24,299 nt of DNA from DATKSS01 sp049582065 (GTDB lineage: Bacteria > Chloroflexota > Dormibacteria > Dormibacterales > Dormibacteraceae). The notes under the pieces are model-generated. The model saw nothing but the letters and a program-made list of their open reading frames with translations, was not told where the DNA came from and searched no databases. Made by a program: the position numbers and the translations under genes. Each line of letters begins with the position of its first letter. The first letter of the stretch is position 1. Location: positions 1 through 24,299 of the forward strand of contig JBAUTF010000214.1 of assembly GCA_049582065.1 (NCBI GenBank), in the 5' to 3' direction. This document shows, one piece after another, positions 7,842-15,981 of the stretch.

Positions 7842-8208
7842 CCGATGACATGGTCACGTTTCCGTTCAACGTGGCGCCGTCCTCAACGGTGAGCCGGGCC
7901 ACCTTGACATCGCCGTTCAGCCGGCCCGACCCGCCCAGGGTCAAGCGCCGCTTCGCGGTCACGTTGCCGGTCACCTGGCCCCTGACGCTGACGTTGGATC
8001 CTTCGATCGAGGCCTGGATGGTGGCGGTCGAGTCGATGGTGACGTCGCCCGTCGCCTTGAGCTCGCCCTCGACATTGCCCTGGATCTTGAGGTCGCCCTG
8101 GATCTCGAGGCGCCCCTGCAGGACGTCGCGCGGGCCGAGGTTGACGACGTTGGTCCCGTTCTGGGCGGTTCCCTGCGCGTGAGTCGTAGATTTTTCGGCT
8201 TGGGCCAT
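7831..8208 (-). CDS. Bactofilin (polymer-forming cytoskeletal protein)
   Basis: Bactofilins self-assemble without nucleotide into filaments that scaffold cell-envelope enzymes. The roughly 125-residue protein has a short disordered N terminus, then a continuous right-handed beta-helix pattern of repeating G-x-hydrophobic turns (LQGRLEIQGDLKIQGNVEG, VTGNVTAKRRLTLGG, LNGDVKVARLTV), typical of DUF583. Start: an ATG at 8241 is possible, but the ATG at 8208 has a good ribosome binding site, GGAGGA at 8213-8218 on the minus strand with a 4-base spacer, so I chose it. Bactofilins often partner with M23 peptidases; the one here is 10 kb away, so any link is speculative. Confidence 0.9.
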   Translation of the reverse strand: MAQAEKSTTHAQGTAQNGTNVVNLGPRDVLQGRLEIQGDLKIQGNVEGELKATGDVTIDSTATIQASIEGSNVSVRGQVTGNVTAKRRLTLGGSGRLNGDVKVARLTVEDGATLNGNVTMSSEKG

Positions 8209-8248
8209 GGGATCCTCCACTGCGTTGATCGTGCCTTCCATACTGTGT

Positions 8249-8269
8249 GCTCAACTCTGCGAGTTGAGC
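8249..8269. promoter_or_regulatory. Perfect inverted repeat upstream of bactofilin
   Basis: GCTCAACTC-TGC-GAGTTGAGC is a perfect 9-bp inverted repeat with a 3-base spacer, 41-61 bases upstream of the bactofilin ATG. There is no T-run, so it is more likely an operator than a terminator. The rest of 8242-8476 shows no gene I can support. Confidence 0.5.
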
Positions 8270-8476
8270 GGACTTGCGCTTTGTAACCAGGCGGTGCCTG
8301 GACCTGAGCGAGCTAGCATCGTAACAGGCGTGCCGGCAGACGACGAGGAAGGCTAGGAGGGGCTCGGCCCATCCCGGGATCCAGGATTTGGAGCGCGTTT
8401 CAGTGAGCATTCGTCCCAGGAACCCAGTGGAAGGCGCTCCCCGGCATGCGCTGACATCCAAGGCCGGACGCCAGTG

Positions 8477-9340
8477 ATGGACCCGGATTCGTCGGACGAG
8501 ATGGTCGACCACCTGGTCGACTTCTTCGACCGCGTCGCGGCCGACTATGACACCTGGGCCGGCGGGCAGCACGCCCGGGTGGCCGCCAAATTGGTGGAGC
8601 TCGCCGCCCCGAAGAAGGGCGAGCACGCCCTCGACGTCGGGACGGGCACCGGCCTGGTTGCGCACCTGGTGGCGCCTTTGGTGAGCCCCGGCACTGTGAT
8701 CGGAATCGATCTCTCGGAGCGGATGCTTTCGATCGCCCGCTCCAAGAAGAGCGCCGACCGACGGGCCGGCAGCATCAAGAAGCTTCAGTTCCTTGGCATG
8801 GCGGCCGAGGACCTGGTCTTCCGGCCGGCGTCCTTCGACCTCGTCACCATGGGCGAAGCGCTGGCATATTTCGCCGACCCCAGCGCCGCCCTGGCCGAGG
8901 CGGCCAGGGTGCTGCGGCAAGGTGGCCGGCTGGCGCTCTCATGCCAGAGGCGGAGCCTCAGCACGCCCGCCCAGGACCTCTTCTTCCAGGGTCTCGCCCC
9001 TCTCGCGAGGCGCCACTACCTGAGCCTGCCGCGATACAGCTCGGAGCGATCGCGATTCGGCGAGCCTGACGTCCTGCCGCAAATCTTGTCGGCGGCCGGA
9101 TTCGAGGTGACGCGAATGACCGAGATGGTGACGGGCGGGCGGGCGCGCGACGCCCACGAATGGACGGACCTCATGGCGGGGGCTGGGCCCCTTCCCTATA
9201 CCCTCATCAACTCGCTGGGCCCCCGCTACCGCACGGAGCTCGAGTCGGAGGTCGAGTCGGCCATGGACAGCCTGGGGGACCCCGACGACGCCTTCCGCTA
9301 CCACCACTCCTACTTGATGGCCGTGGCCCGCAAGCGCTGA
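8477..9340 (+). CDS. Class I SAM-dependent methyltransferase (UbiE/Methyltransf_11-like)
   Basis: The 287-residue protein has the Rossmann methyltransferase core: motif I ALDVGTGTGLVAHL, an acidic motif II in GIDLSERML, motif IV region FDLVTMGEALAYF, and VLRQGGRLALS. The long C-terminal part has no recognisable domain. The substrate is unknown; relatives methylate quinones, sterols, natural products or small metabolites. A GTG directly precedes the ATG at 8477 and either may be used; no clear ribosome binding site is seen. Its 3' end overlaps the convergent exporter gene by 31 bases. Confidence 0.8.
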   Translation: MDPDSSDEMVDHLVDFFDRVAADYDTWAGGQHARVAAKLVELAAPKKGEHALDVGTGTGLVAHLVAPLVSPGTVIGIDLSERMLSIARSKKSADRRAGSIKKLQFLGMAAEDLVFRPASFDLVTMGEALAYFADPSAALAEAARVLRQGGRLALSCQRRSLSTPAQDLFFQGLAPLARRHYLSLPRYSSERSRFGEPDVLPQILSAAGFEVTRMTEMVTGGRARDAHEWTDLMAGAGPLPYTLINSLGPRYRTELESEVESAMDSLGDPDDAFRYHHSYLMAVARKR

Positions 9341-10815
9341 GGGCCCAGCGTCAGCACGATCGTCAGCGCGGCCATCAGGCAGATGCCGGCAGCGATCTCG
9401 AAGATCTCGCGATACTCCTGCAGGAAGGCTGACGCAACGAGACGCTCCAGCTCGCTGATCTGCGAGTGGACGTCCGAGCCGTGCAGCACGGGCGTGCCGA
9501 GGATCTGGTGAAAGCGATACAGGCCGAACGCGGTCAGCGCCGACAGGCCGATCAGCATGCCCATCGTCCGCGCGAGCACCACCAGGCTCGTGGCCAGGCC
9601 ATGGCTCTGCTCTCGGGTCAGCGACAGCACCGCTGCCGTGACGGGCGCGATCACCAGCCCGAAACCCAGACCACACGCGGCAAGGGCGATGTCGGCCTGG
9701 CGCATCGGACCGAGGCGAAGGGCCAGCTCGTTGGCGGTCCAGCCCGACATCTGCAGGAAGGAGGCGGCGGAGACCAAGACCCCGAACGTGGCGGTGAGTC
9801 GGGTGCCGCTTCTCCCGGCGACCACGCCACCGAGGAGCGCGCCGATCGGGACGCCGGCCAGGAACTGCGTCAGGAGCAGGCCTGAGCCGAGCTGGTCGAG
9901 GCTGAAGACCAGCCGCCCCAGGATGGGCACATCGACAAGGGCGACCATCAATGCTGCGCCGACGAGCACGTTCGCCACCGACGCACCGGCAAAAAGGCGG
10001 CTCCGCAACAGGTCGCGCGGGATGAGCGGCTCCAGGCGCCGGAGCTGCCGCCATCCATATGCCCCCAGGCAAACCAGGCTCGCGGCGAAGGCGGGTACGA
10101 AGTACACGTTGACCGCGCGGTGGTTGGGGTCGTCGGGGTAAAGGGCGAGCACCAGGAGGCCAAGGCCGAGCCCGAGCAGGGCCGCGCCCGCCCAGTCGGC
10201 GGTTGAGCTCACGGAGCCCGGCTGGGGCGTCGCTTGGCGCGAGGCGGCCACGAGGCCGGCGCCGCAGATCACCGCCAGCGGCACGTTGAGCCAGAACACG
10301 AATCGCCAACCGCCGAGGCCCGCCGCAGCGGCAGCTAGCGTCGCGCCGTACAGAGGCCCGAAGACGCTGCCTGCCTCTTGCAGCGCCGCCACCGAGCCGA
10401 GGGCGATGGTGCGCGCCCGACCGCGGTAGAGGTCGGCGGCCAGGGCGAGCGAAAGCGGGACCAGGCCGCCACCGCCCAACCCCTGGACGAACCGGCCCGC
10501 GACCAGCCACGGAAGCCCGGCCAAGCTCCAGAGCCCAGCCGTCGCGGTGATCACCGACCCGGCCGCGAACCCCGCCATGCAGGCCGCATACACCGGGGCG
10601 CGCCCTCGCGCGTCCGAATACGCCCCCAGCAGCGGCATCGCGATCACGTATCCGGCCAGAAACCCGGTCACGATGGGCGCGGCCTTCTCGACCTGGTCGA
10701 TGCTCAGGCCGACGTCGCCGGTCATGGCGGGCAGCAGGGTTACGACGACGTAGGCGTCGAGCGCAGCGATAAACAGGCCGGCGCCGGCCAGACCGAGCAG
10801 GGCGCTCTTGGACAC
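9310..10815 (-). CDS. MFS exporter, P55 (Rv1410c)-like, DHA2 type
   Basis: This is a major facilitator of 501 residues with about 14 hydrophobic segments. Motif A is recognisable as LLGAYSDARGRAP. Several stretches resemble what I remember of mycobacterial P55: LDAYVVVTLLP, GYVIAMPLLG, AALMVALVDV and GMLIGLSALTAFGLYRF. P55 works with the lipoprotein LprG in export of triacylglycerol-type lipids and in drug tolerance. The gene immediately upstream is an LprG/LppX-like lipoprotein, 14 bases away, the same arrangement as the mycobacterial lprG-p55 operon. The start is GTG at 10815. It is the last gene of the minus-strand run, and its tail overlaps the convergent methyltransferase. The family is certain; P55 orthology is a recollection to verify. 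Confidence 0.82.
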   Translation of the reverse strand: MSKSALLGLAGAGLFIAALDAYVVVTLLPAMTGDVGLSIDQVEKAAPIVTGFLAGYVIAMPLLGAYSDARGRAPVYAACMAGFAAGSVITATAGLWSLAGLPWLVAGRFVQGLGGGGLVPLSLALAADLYRGRARTIALGSVAALQEAGSVFGPLYGATLAAAAAGLGGWRFVFWLNVPLAVICGAGLVAASRQATPQPGSVSSTADWAGAALLGLGLGLLVLALYPDDPNHRAVNVYFVPAFAASLVCLGAYGWRQLRRLEPLIPRDLLRSRLFAGASVANVLVGAALMVALVDVPILGRLVFSLDQLGSGLLLTQFLAGVPIGALLGGVVAGRSGTRLTATFGVLVSAASFLQMSGWTANELALRLGPMRQADIALAACGLGFGLVIAPVTAAVLSLTREQSHGLATSLVVLARTMGMLIGLSALTAFGLYRFHQILGTPVLHGSDVHSQISELERLVASAFLQEYREIFEIAAGICLMAALTIVLTLGPQRLRATAIK

Positions 10816-10829
10816 CGGCCTCGCCTGGG

Positions 10830-11528
10830 CTACGGAGACGGTGAGGTGATGCTGACGGGCGAGTTGAAGCCCGCGATGTCGACTTCCACGGAGCTCTCCT
10901 TGCCGCCGTCACCGAAGGCGCCGTCAAGCGTCGCCTTGCGGATCAGGTGGTCGGTGGCTCCGATCCAGATTACGGCCTGCACGTCGCCGCCCGAGCTCAG
11001 CTGGGGGAGCATCGCGTGCACCTGGTCCGCGGTGTAGGACGCGCTGACCCGGTAGGAGCTGACGCCGCCGGCCTGGTCGAGGCCGAGGTACTTGGGGGTG
11101 CGTCCAGCAGGGATCACGGCAGGTAGCCCGGTGGACGGGTCAAACAGCTTGGCCAGGTCGGGGATGGCGGCCGCGTTGGGGCCCGTGAACTCCTGGAAGC
11201 CGGAGAAGGGGACATGCACGAATACGTGGCCGCCCGTGATCACGACCTCGATTGTCAGCGACAGGTCCTGCTCCTTGACCGTGTATGTGGTGTCGCTGTC
11301 GCTCGGGAGCCGCACCGACGTCTTCGCGCCGGCCAGAGTGAAGCCCTGGAAGGTGACCACGCCCTTGGTGAACTTGAGGGTGGCGGTCACGGTGTCGAGC
11401 TTCGCCATTGCGGCCGCGCCGTCGCGCAGCGCCTGCGCCGGGTCCACCGCCTTGGGCTGGGGAGCTCCGCCACCGCCGCAAGACGAGAGAGCGAGCGCCG
11501 CGACCATGACGCAAAGCGCGCGCCTCAT
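10830..11528 (-). CDS. LppX/LprG-family lipoprotein
   Basis: This is a 232-residue exported lipoprotein. The N terminus MRRALCVMVAALALSSC has a basic start, a hydrophobic stretch and the lipobox L14-S-S-C17. The mature part has the LolA-like half-barrel pattern seen in LppX/LprG: repeated beta segments (SYRVSASYTADQVHAML, VQAVIWIGATDHLIRKATLDG). These proteins bind lipids in a large cavity. The start was chosen at ATG 11528 because it overlaps the ndh stop (ATGA) and gives a proper signal peptide; the frame is open further upstream, but that extension is a shadow of ndh. Its position directly before the P55-like exporter supports a lipid-transport partnership. Confidence 0.85.
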   Translation of the reverse strand: MRRALCVMVAALALSSCGGGGAPQPKAVDPAQALRDGAAAMAKLDTVTATLKFTKGVVTFQGFTLAGAKTSVRLPSDSDTTYTVKEQDLSLTIEVVITGGHVFVHVPFSGFQEFTGPNAAAIPDLAKLFDPSTGLPAVIPAGRTPKYLGLDQAGGVSSYRVSASYTADQVHAMLPQLSSGGDVQAVIWIGATDHLIRKATLDGAFGDGGKESSVEVDIAGFNSPVSITSPSP

Positions 11529-12799
11529 GGCCCGGTCCGGGCCGCGACTGAGCGATCGTCCCCCGCCCGGACGATGAGGCGGATCGGCCGGTTGTAGAAG
11601 ACGTAGTCCCAGGCCCAGTTGACCAGGACGAGGACGCGGCTTCGGAAGCTGATCACGTTCACGAGGTGCACTGCGAGCCACATCATCCAGCCCAGGAACC
11701 CCGACAGACGCACGGCGCCGAGCTCGGCGACTGCGGAGTTGCGCCCGATCGTTGCCATGATCCCGGGATCCTTGTACCGAAACTCACTGGCGCCCCCTGT
11801 TCGAACCATCTGGTCGATCGTCGCCGCTACGTGCCTTCCCTCCTGCATGGCGACCGGGATCAGCATCGGCAGGAGCGCATCGCCGGCGGTCGCGCCCGCA
11901 AGATCGCCGATCACGAACACGACGGGATGACCCGGCAGCTGGAGCGTGGCGTCGACCAGCACCCGTTTCTGGCGCGCGAGCGGGACTCCCAGCGCGGCGC
12001 CCAGGTCGGAGGCGCGGACGCCTGCGGTCCAGATCACGGTGCCCGCGGCAATCTCCTGACCGCCGGCCAGGCGGACATCGTACCCGTCAACCGATTCGAC
12101 CATCGTGCCGAGCATCACCTCGACGCCTTTCTTGACGAGCGATCTCCGGGCGGCTTCGCGAAGCGGCGCCGCGAACGTCCCGAGCACGTGCGGGGCGGCC
12201 TCCACCAGCAGCACGCGCACCTCTGCGAGGTCGAGCTTCGGGTAGTCCTTTCGCAGGACGAGATGAATGAGCTCGGACAATGCGCCCGCCATCTCGACGC
12301 CGGTCGGCCCTCCGCCGATCACGGCGAACGTGAGCAGGGCGCGCCGCCGTGACGCTTCGGTGGACCATTGGGCAGCTTCGAACTGCGAGAGAATCCGGTT
12401 GCGCAGCGCCAGGCCGTCGCCGAGGTCTTTGAGGCCAAACGTGCGCTCGGCGAGCGAGCGGTTGCCGAAATAGTCGCTCTGCGCGCCGGTGGCGAGGACC
12501 AGGTAGTCGAAAGGGATGGTTCCGTGGTCGGTGGCGAGCAGCCGGAGTTCCAGGTCGACCCCAATGATCTCCGCCTGGCGAAACTCGATGTTGGAGAACG
12601 GGCGGATCAGCTCGCGCACCGGCCGGGCGATCTCGCCCGGGTCGAGCAGCGCCGATGCGACCTGGTACAGCAGCGGTGTGAACAGGTGGTAGTTGTTGCG
12701 GTCCACCAGGAGCACTTCCACAGGCGAACGCTTGAGGGCGCGGGCGCACGTTAGGCCGCCGAAACCCGCGCCCGCGATGACGACCCGCGGCTCTGTCAT
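11525..12799 (-). CDS. ndh: Type II NADH:quinone oxidoreductase (NDH-2)
   Basis: This single-subunit flavoenzyme passes electrons from NADH to membrane quinone without pumping protons. The 424 residues show an N-terminal FAD Rossmann motif (VVIAGAGFGGLTCA), the NADH-binding motif VIGGGPTGVEMAG, the FAD-binding FVIGDLAG, and the quinone-site region with AMQEGRHVA. A C-terminal hydrophobic membrane-association segment (FLGWMMWLAVHLVNVISF) follows. The ATG at 12799 overlaps the LigD polymerase stop (ATGA), and its own stop overlaps the lipoprotein start, so it is embedded in a coupled run. Confidence 0.93.
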   Translation of the reverse strand: MTEPRVVIAGAGFGGLTCARALKRSPVEVLLVDRNNYHLFTPLLYQVASALLDPGEIARPVRELIRPFSNIEFRQAEIIGVDLELRLLATDHGTIPFDYLVLATGAQSDYFGNRSLAERTFGLKDLGDGLALRNRILSQFEAAQWSTEASRRRALLTFAVIGGGPTGVEMAGALSELIHLVLRKDYPKLDLAEVRVLLVEAAPHVLGTFAAPLREAARRSLVKKGVEVMLGTMVESVDGYDVRLAGGQEIAAGTVIWTAGVRASDLGAALGVPLARQKRVLVDATLQLPGHPVVFVIGDLAGATAGDALLPMLIPVAMQEGRHVAATIDQMVRTGGASEFRYKDPGIMATIGRNSAVAELGAVRLSGFLGWMMWLAVHLVNVISFRSRVLVLVNWAWDYVFYNRPIRLIVRAGDDRSVAARTGP

Positions 12800-13800
12800 T
12801 GCGGCGGCGGCCGGCGGTACCGTCCTCCGCCATGCCGTCGGTTGGCCATTTTGTCCAGTGCGGTGGCGCCGCCGGTCGCGTCGACGAGCGACTTGGGCAG
12901 CTTCTGCTTCTTCTTGATCACCGGCTCGAACAGGTCGCCCAGCTTGTCGACGCGCTTGAGGACGTGATCGGATTCGAACACCAGCAGGCGTGGGTCTTTC
13001 GCCTTGAGGCAGCGCTCGACCTCATCCCAGGTCACTGGCGTCGACACCGTGGGTCGCGCGCGGGCGCGCAGCGAATAGACGTTGACTGTGGTCTTGTACT
13101 GGTCGTTCTGGCTCCAGTCGATCAAAACGCGACCGGTGCGCAGCTCCTTCAGCTGTTTGTGCACGGCGAGGTCCGGGTGCTGTTCCTCGAAGAGCTGTGC
13201 CAGGCCTTTGGAGACGACCTTGGTCTCCACGTAGGTGACCTTCGTGTTCAGCGGCACGTACAGCTGCAGGCCCTTCGAGCCCGATGTCTTGGCGAAGCAC
13301 TCGAGCCCATGCTCGGCGAACACGTCGCGAAGCATGAGCCCGATTCGGCAGCACTCGACAATGGTCGCGGGCGGGCCGGGGTCGAGGTCGAAAACCATGG
13401 TGCGCGGCTCGGGAAGGTTGTTGGCGAGCGACAGCGACGTGTGGTACTCCAGCGTCGCGAGGTTGGCGAGCCAGACCAGAGTCGGCACGTCCTGAGCCAG
13501 GCAGTAGTACATATCGCGGTTGTTGCCGCCGCTCCAGACCGTCGCCGTCTGCACCCAGGGCGGCCGGTGCTTCGGACAGTTCTTCTCGTAGAAGAACTCC
13601 GCGTCGACGCCGTTGGGGTAGCGCTTAAGAGTCAGGGGGTGGTCGCGCGTGTGGGGGAGGATCGCGGGCGCGATGCGCGTGTAGTAGTCGATGACCTGCG
13701 CCTTGTTGAAGCCGGTCTCGGGATAAAGGACTTTCTTGAGGTTGGTGAGCTTGAGGGTGCGATCCTCGATCTGCACCTCGACCGATGTCTCTTTAGGCAC
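12796..13800 (-). CDS. ligD: LigD-type polymerase (primase-polymerase) domain protein
   Basis: This is a stand-alone polymerase module of bacterial non-homologous end joining, adding (ribo)nucleotides at broken ends before ligation. The 334 residues contain the metal-binding pair in MVFDLDPG (D138, D140), the third acidic residue in LIDWSQND (D228), and the motif SGSKGLQLYVPL. The family His of motif II (SGxKGLH) is replaced by Gln179. The C-terminal region has FEPVIKKKQKLP. The ATG at 13800 overlaps the phosphoesterase-ligase gene by 8 bases. In mycobacteria and Pseudomonas these modules are one LigD polypeptide; here they are two genes. No ku gene is in the window. Confidence 0.9.
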   Translation of the reverse strand: MPKETSVEVQIEDRTLKLTNLKKVLYPETGFNKAQVIDYYTRIAPAILPHTRDHPLTLKRYPNGVDAEFFYEKNCPKHRPPWVQTATVWSGGNNRDMYYCLAQDVPTLVWLANLATLEYHTSLSLANNLPEPRTMVFDLDPGPPATIVECCRIGLMLRDVFAEHGLECFAKTSGSKGLQLYVPLNTKVTYVETKVVSKGLAQLFEEQHPDLAVHKQLKELRTGRVLIDWSQNDQYKTTVNVYSLRARARPTVSTPVTWDEVERCLKAKDPRLLVFESDHVLKRVDKLGDLFEPVIKKKQKLPKSLVDATGGATALDKMANRRHGGGRYRRPPPQ

Positions 13801-15223
13801 CTTCGCGGACCACCTCCTTGGCCGGCTTGTCGGTGCGCAGCCCTTTGAAGGCCGGCGCGCGCAGCTGCCCCGACCGCGTCCATTCGACGAACTCGAACTC
13901 GGCGACGAGCTTCGGCTTCGCGAAATTCGCCGCGCGAGGGGGTGAGCCGATGTCGAAGGGGCTCTTGTCCTGCGCCAGGGGTTTCAACAGCCCGTTCAGC
14001 CTTTCGAGCATGGCATCGGTGAATCCGGTGCCCACCTTGCCGGCATACGTCAGCTTCCCGTGGTCGTAGTAGCCGAGCAGCAGCGCGCCGGGGTACCCGC
14101 GCCGCTTGCCCTCGCCCTCGAGCCAGCCGGCGATCACGAGCTCCTGGCGGTTGCGGTTCTTGACCTTCACCCAGGCGCCGCTCCGCCGGCCCGGCTCGTA
14201 CCTGGAATCGAGGCGTTTGGCCATCACGCCCTCGAGCCCGGCTTTGGAGCTCGCGTCAAGCATCGCCTGCCCGCCCCCCTTTTCGAACGGCGGTGTCTGC
14301 CACGATGCGCCTGCCAGCTTGAGCTCGTCCAATGCCCGGCGGCGGTCCGTGTAGGGCTGAGTCATGAGTGAGTGGCCGTCCTGCCACAGCACGTCGAAGA
14401 TCATGTAGATCACGGGCACCGTCTTCATCTTCCGGCGGATGTCCGTCTCCGAGGTCAGGCCCATACGCTGCTGGATCTCCTCGAAGCTCGGGCGGCCCTT
14501 CTCGTCGAGCGCGACCACCTCGCCGTCGAGGATGACCTCTTTCGACCCGAGTGCGCGGCCCATGGCGTGGATCTCCGGGTAACGCGGAGTGATCTCCTCG
14601 CCGGTGCGGCTGACCAGCCTCACCCGGCCGCCCTCGACGTAGGCGAGGGCCCGGATCCCATCCCACTTGAACTCGAACCCCCAGGGCGCGTCGGGCTTGG
14701 GGATCGCCGTGCCGAGCTTGGCCATCATCGGCTCGATCTTCTCGGGCATCGCCGTGCGCCCGGGGTCCTGCGGCGGGTCCATGCGGTGGATCATCCAGTT
14801 GGCGCCGTTGGTCTGGAAGAGCACGTAACGGCCCTGGACGCGCTCGCCGTGCAGCACCACCATCACCTCACGGTCGGACCACTTCTCGGTTGCGTACGTG
14901 CCGTGGTCCCAGATCGAGACCTGGCCCGCGCCGTAGTTGCCGGCCGGGATCTGGCCGGTGAAGTCGATGTAGCCGAGCGGATGGTCCTCCACGTGGACGG
15001 CCAGGTGGTTCTTCTTGGGGTCCGGCGGGACGCCCTTGGGCACGGCCCACGAGACCAGGACCCCGTCTCGCTCGAGGCGAAAGTCCCAGTGAAGCCGACG
15101 CGCGTGGTGCTCCTGCACCACGAACCGCAGCTCCCTCGTCGCTTTGCGGGGCAGACGGCCACCCGGCTCGGGCGTGCGCTTGAAGTCTCTTTTGGCCTCG
15201 TACTCGGCGAGCTTCTTGGCCAT
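13793..15223 (-). CDS. ligD: LigD-type 3'-phosphoesterase-ATP-dependent DNA ligase
   Basis: This protein seals double-strand breaks in end joining after trimming 3' ends. Its N-terminal phosphoesterase domain (about residues 10-155) has QEHHARRLHWDFRLE with H39, H45 and D47, plus HVEDHPLGYIDF with H81. The ligase adenylation domain (from about 160) has the nucleotidyl-accepting K186 in FKWDGIRALAY, ILDGEVVALD, and GLEGVMAKRLDS. An OB-fold domain closes the protein (GYYDHGKLTYAGKVGTGF). The length is 476. The start at 15223 matches the usual EYxxKRDFxxTPEP beginning. It lies 9 bases after the methyltransferase stop and overlaps the polymerase gene. Confidence 0.94.
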   Translation of the reverse strand: MAKKLAEYEAKRDFKRTPEPGGRLPRKATRELRFVVQEHHARRLHWDFRLERDGVLVSWAVPKGVPPDPKKNHLAVHVEDHPLGYIDFTGQIPAGNYGAGQVSIWDHGTYATEKWSDREVMVVLHGERVQGRYVLFQTNGANWMIHRMDPPQDPGRTAMPEKIEPMMAKLGTAIPKPDAPWGFEFKWDGIRALAYVEGGRVRLVSRTGEEITPRYPEIHAMGRALGSKEVILDGEVVALDEKGRPSFEEIQQRMGLTSETDIRRKMKTVPVIYMIFDVLWQDGHSLMTQPYTDRRRALDELKLAGASWQTPPFEKGGGQAMLDASSKAGLEGVMAKRLDSRYEPGRRSGAWVKVKNRNRQELVIAGWLEGEGKRRGYPGALLLGYYDHGKLTYAGKVGTGFTDAMLERLNGLLKPLAQDKSPFDIGSPPRAANFAKPKLVAEFEFVEWTRSGQLRAPAFKGLRTDKPAKEVVREGA

Positions 15224-15232
15224 TGGAAAAGG

Positions 15233-15925
15233 TTAGGCCACGGCCGCCTCGGGCTTGGTCAGCCGCACCCGAAGGCCGATACCTGCGGTGGTGATGGCGC
15301 AAGCAAAGAAGGGGCTCTCCGCTGCCAGCCGCTCGAACTGGCTGCGCGAGTAGGCGCGGCGCCGCAGCATCTCGAGCGTCGTCATTGTCATGAAAGAGCT
15401 GACTGCGCCAAGTCCCATGCCTCGCACCTCTTCAGAGATGTCGGCGTGGGTGGCGTCCCGGTTCATGTCGTCGATCACAGCGGTTCCCCCCGCGCGCAGC
15501 ACCCGGTACATCTCCGAAAGGGCGGTGTGCGGCTTCACGAAGTTCTTGAACGCCGCCTGGCAGACGACGAGGTCGAAGGACCCGGTCTCGAACGGCATCC
15601 GGGCTGCGTCGCCCTGGCGAAACTCGACCCCGACACCGGCCTGGCGCGCGTTATCGCTTGCGATCTGCACGAAAGTCCGGCTGATGTCGAGTGCGGTGAT
15701 GTGAACCAGGCCTTCGCGCGCCATCTCGATCGCAAGGTACCCGGGACCGGGGGCGACTTCTAGCACCCTGGAGCCCGCCGGCAGGCCCTTGGTCAGCTGC
15801 GCCGCCTGGTCTCGATAGACCTGGATCTGCTTCTCCGAGCCGCGAATGCCGGAGTACCAGCGCGCGATCGCGCCTTCCATCTCCGGGCCCTTGAACCGCC
15901 AGCGTCCAGCTTCTGCTGTTTGCAT
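15233..15925 (-). CDS. Class I SAM-dependent methyltransferase
   Basis: The 230-residue methyltransferase has motif I VLEVAPGPGYLAIEMA, acidic motif II ALDISRTFVQIA, a GDAARMPFETGSFDLVVC segment and VLRAGGTAVIDD. The substrate is unknown. The N terminus MQTAEAGRWRFKGPEMEGAIARWY resembles small Methyltransf_11/25 proteins that are often placed beside TetR regulators. A good ribosome binding site (GGAGGGGA, complement of 15931-15938) precedes the ATG at 15925. The gene is divergent from the TetR regulator, with two palindromic operators between them. The first operator contains TAACAT on the minus strand at a suitable -10 position. It heads a run of six minus-strand genes. Confidence 0.85.
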   Translation of the reverse strand: MQTAEAGRWRFKGPEMEGAIARWYSGIRGSEKQIQVYRDQAAQLTKGLPAGSRVLEVAPGPGYLAIEMAREGLVHITALDISRTFVQIASDNARQAGVGVEFRQGDAARMPFETGSFDLVVCQAAFKNFVKPHTALSEMYRVLRAGGTAVIDDMNRDATHADISEEVRGMGLGAVSSFMTMTTLEMLRRRAYSRSQFERLAAESPFFACAITTAGIGLRVRLTKPEAAVA

Positions 15926-15945
15926 CGCCGTCCCCTCCAGTGATC

Positions 15946-15960
15946 CCTAACGATGTTAGG
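15946..15960. promoter_or_regulatory. TetR operator, copy 1
   Basis: CCTAACGATGTTAGG is a palindrome with perfect 6-bp arms around GAT. The same 15 bases recur at 15982. On the minus strand it contains TAACAT (15958 to 15953), a plausible -10 for the methyltransferase, with a transcript start near 15945. Binding here should block that promoter. Confidence 0.8.
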
Positions 15961-15981
15961 TAGTGATGCCGCAAGAATACC

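Noticed and set aside
8939..10927. 662-residue minus-strand reading frame over the MFS gene
   Set aside because: Arg/Ala/Gly/Pro-rich shadow frame of the clear MFS exporter; no domain.
11529..11681. 51-residue N-terminal extension of the lipoprotein
   Set aside because: It lies within ndh and would bury the signal peptide and lipobox; ATG 11528 overlaps the ndh stop as expected.
12799..13848. 349-residue plus-strand reading frame opposite the LigD polymerase
   Set aside because: Antisense shadow typical of high-GC DNA; the polymerase motifs are on the other strand.
14372..15763. 463-residue plus-strand reading frame opposite the ligase and methyltransferase
   Set aside because: Antisense to two well-supported genes, low-complexity composition, no motif.
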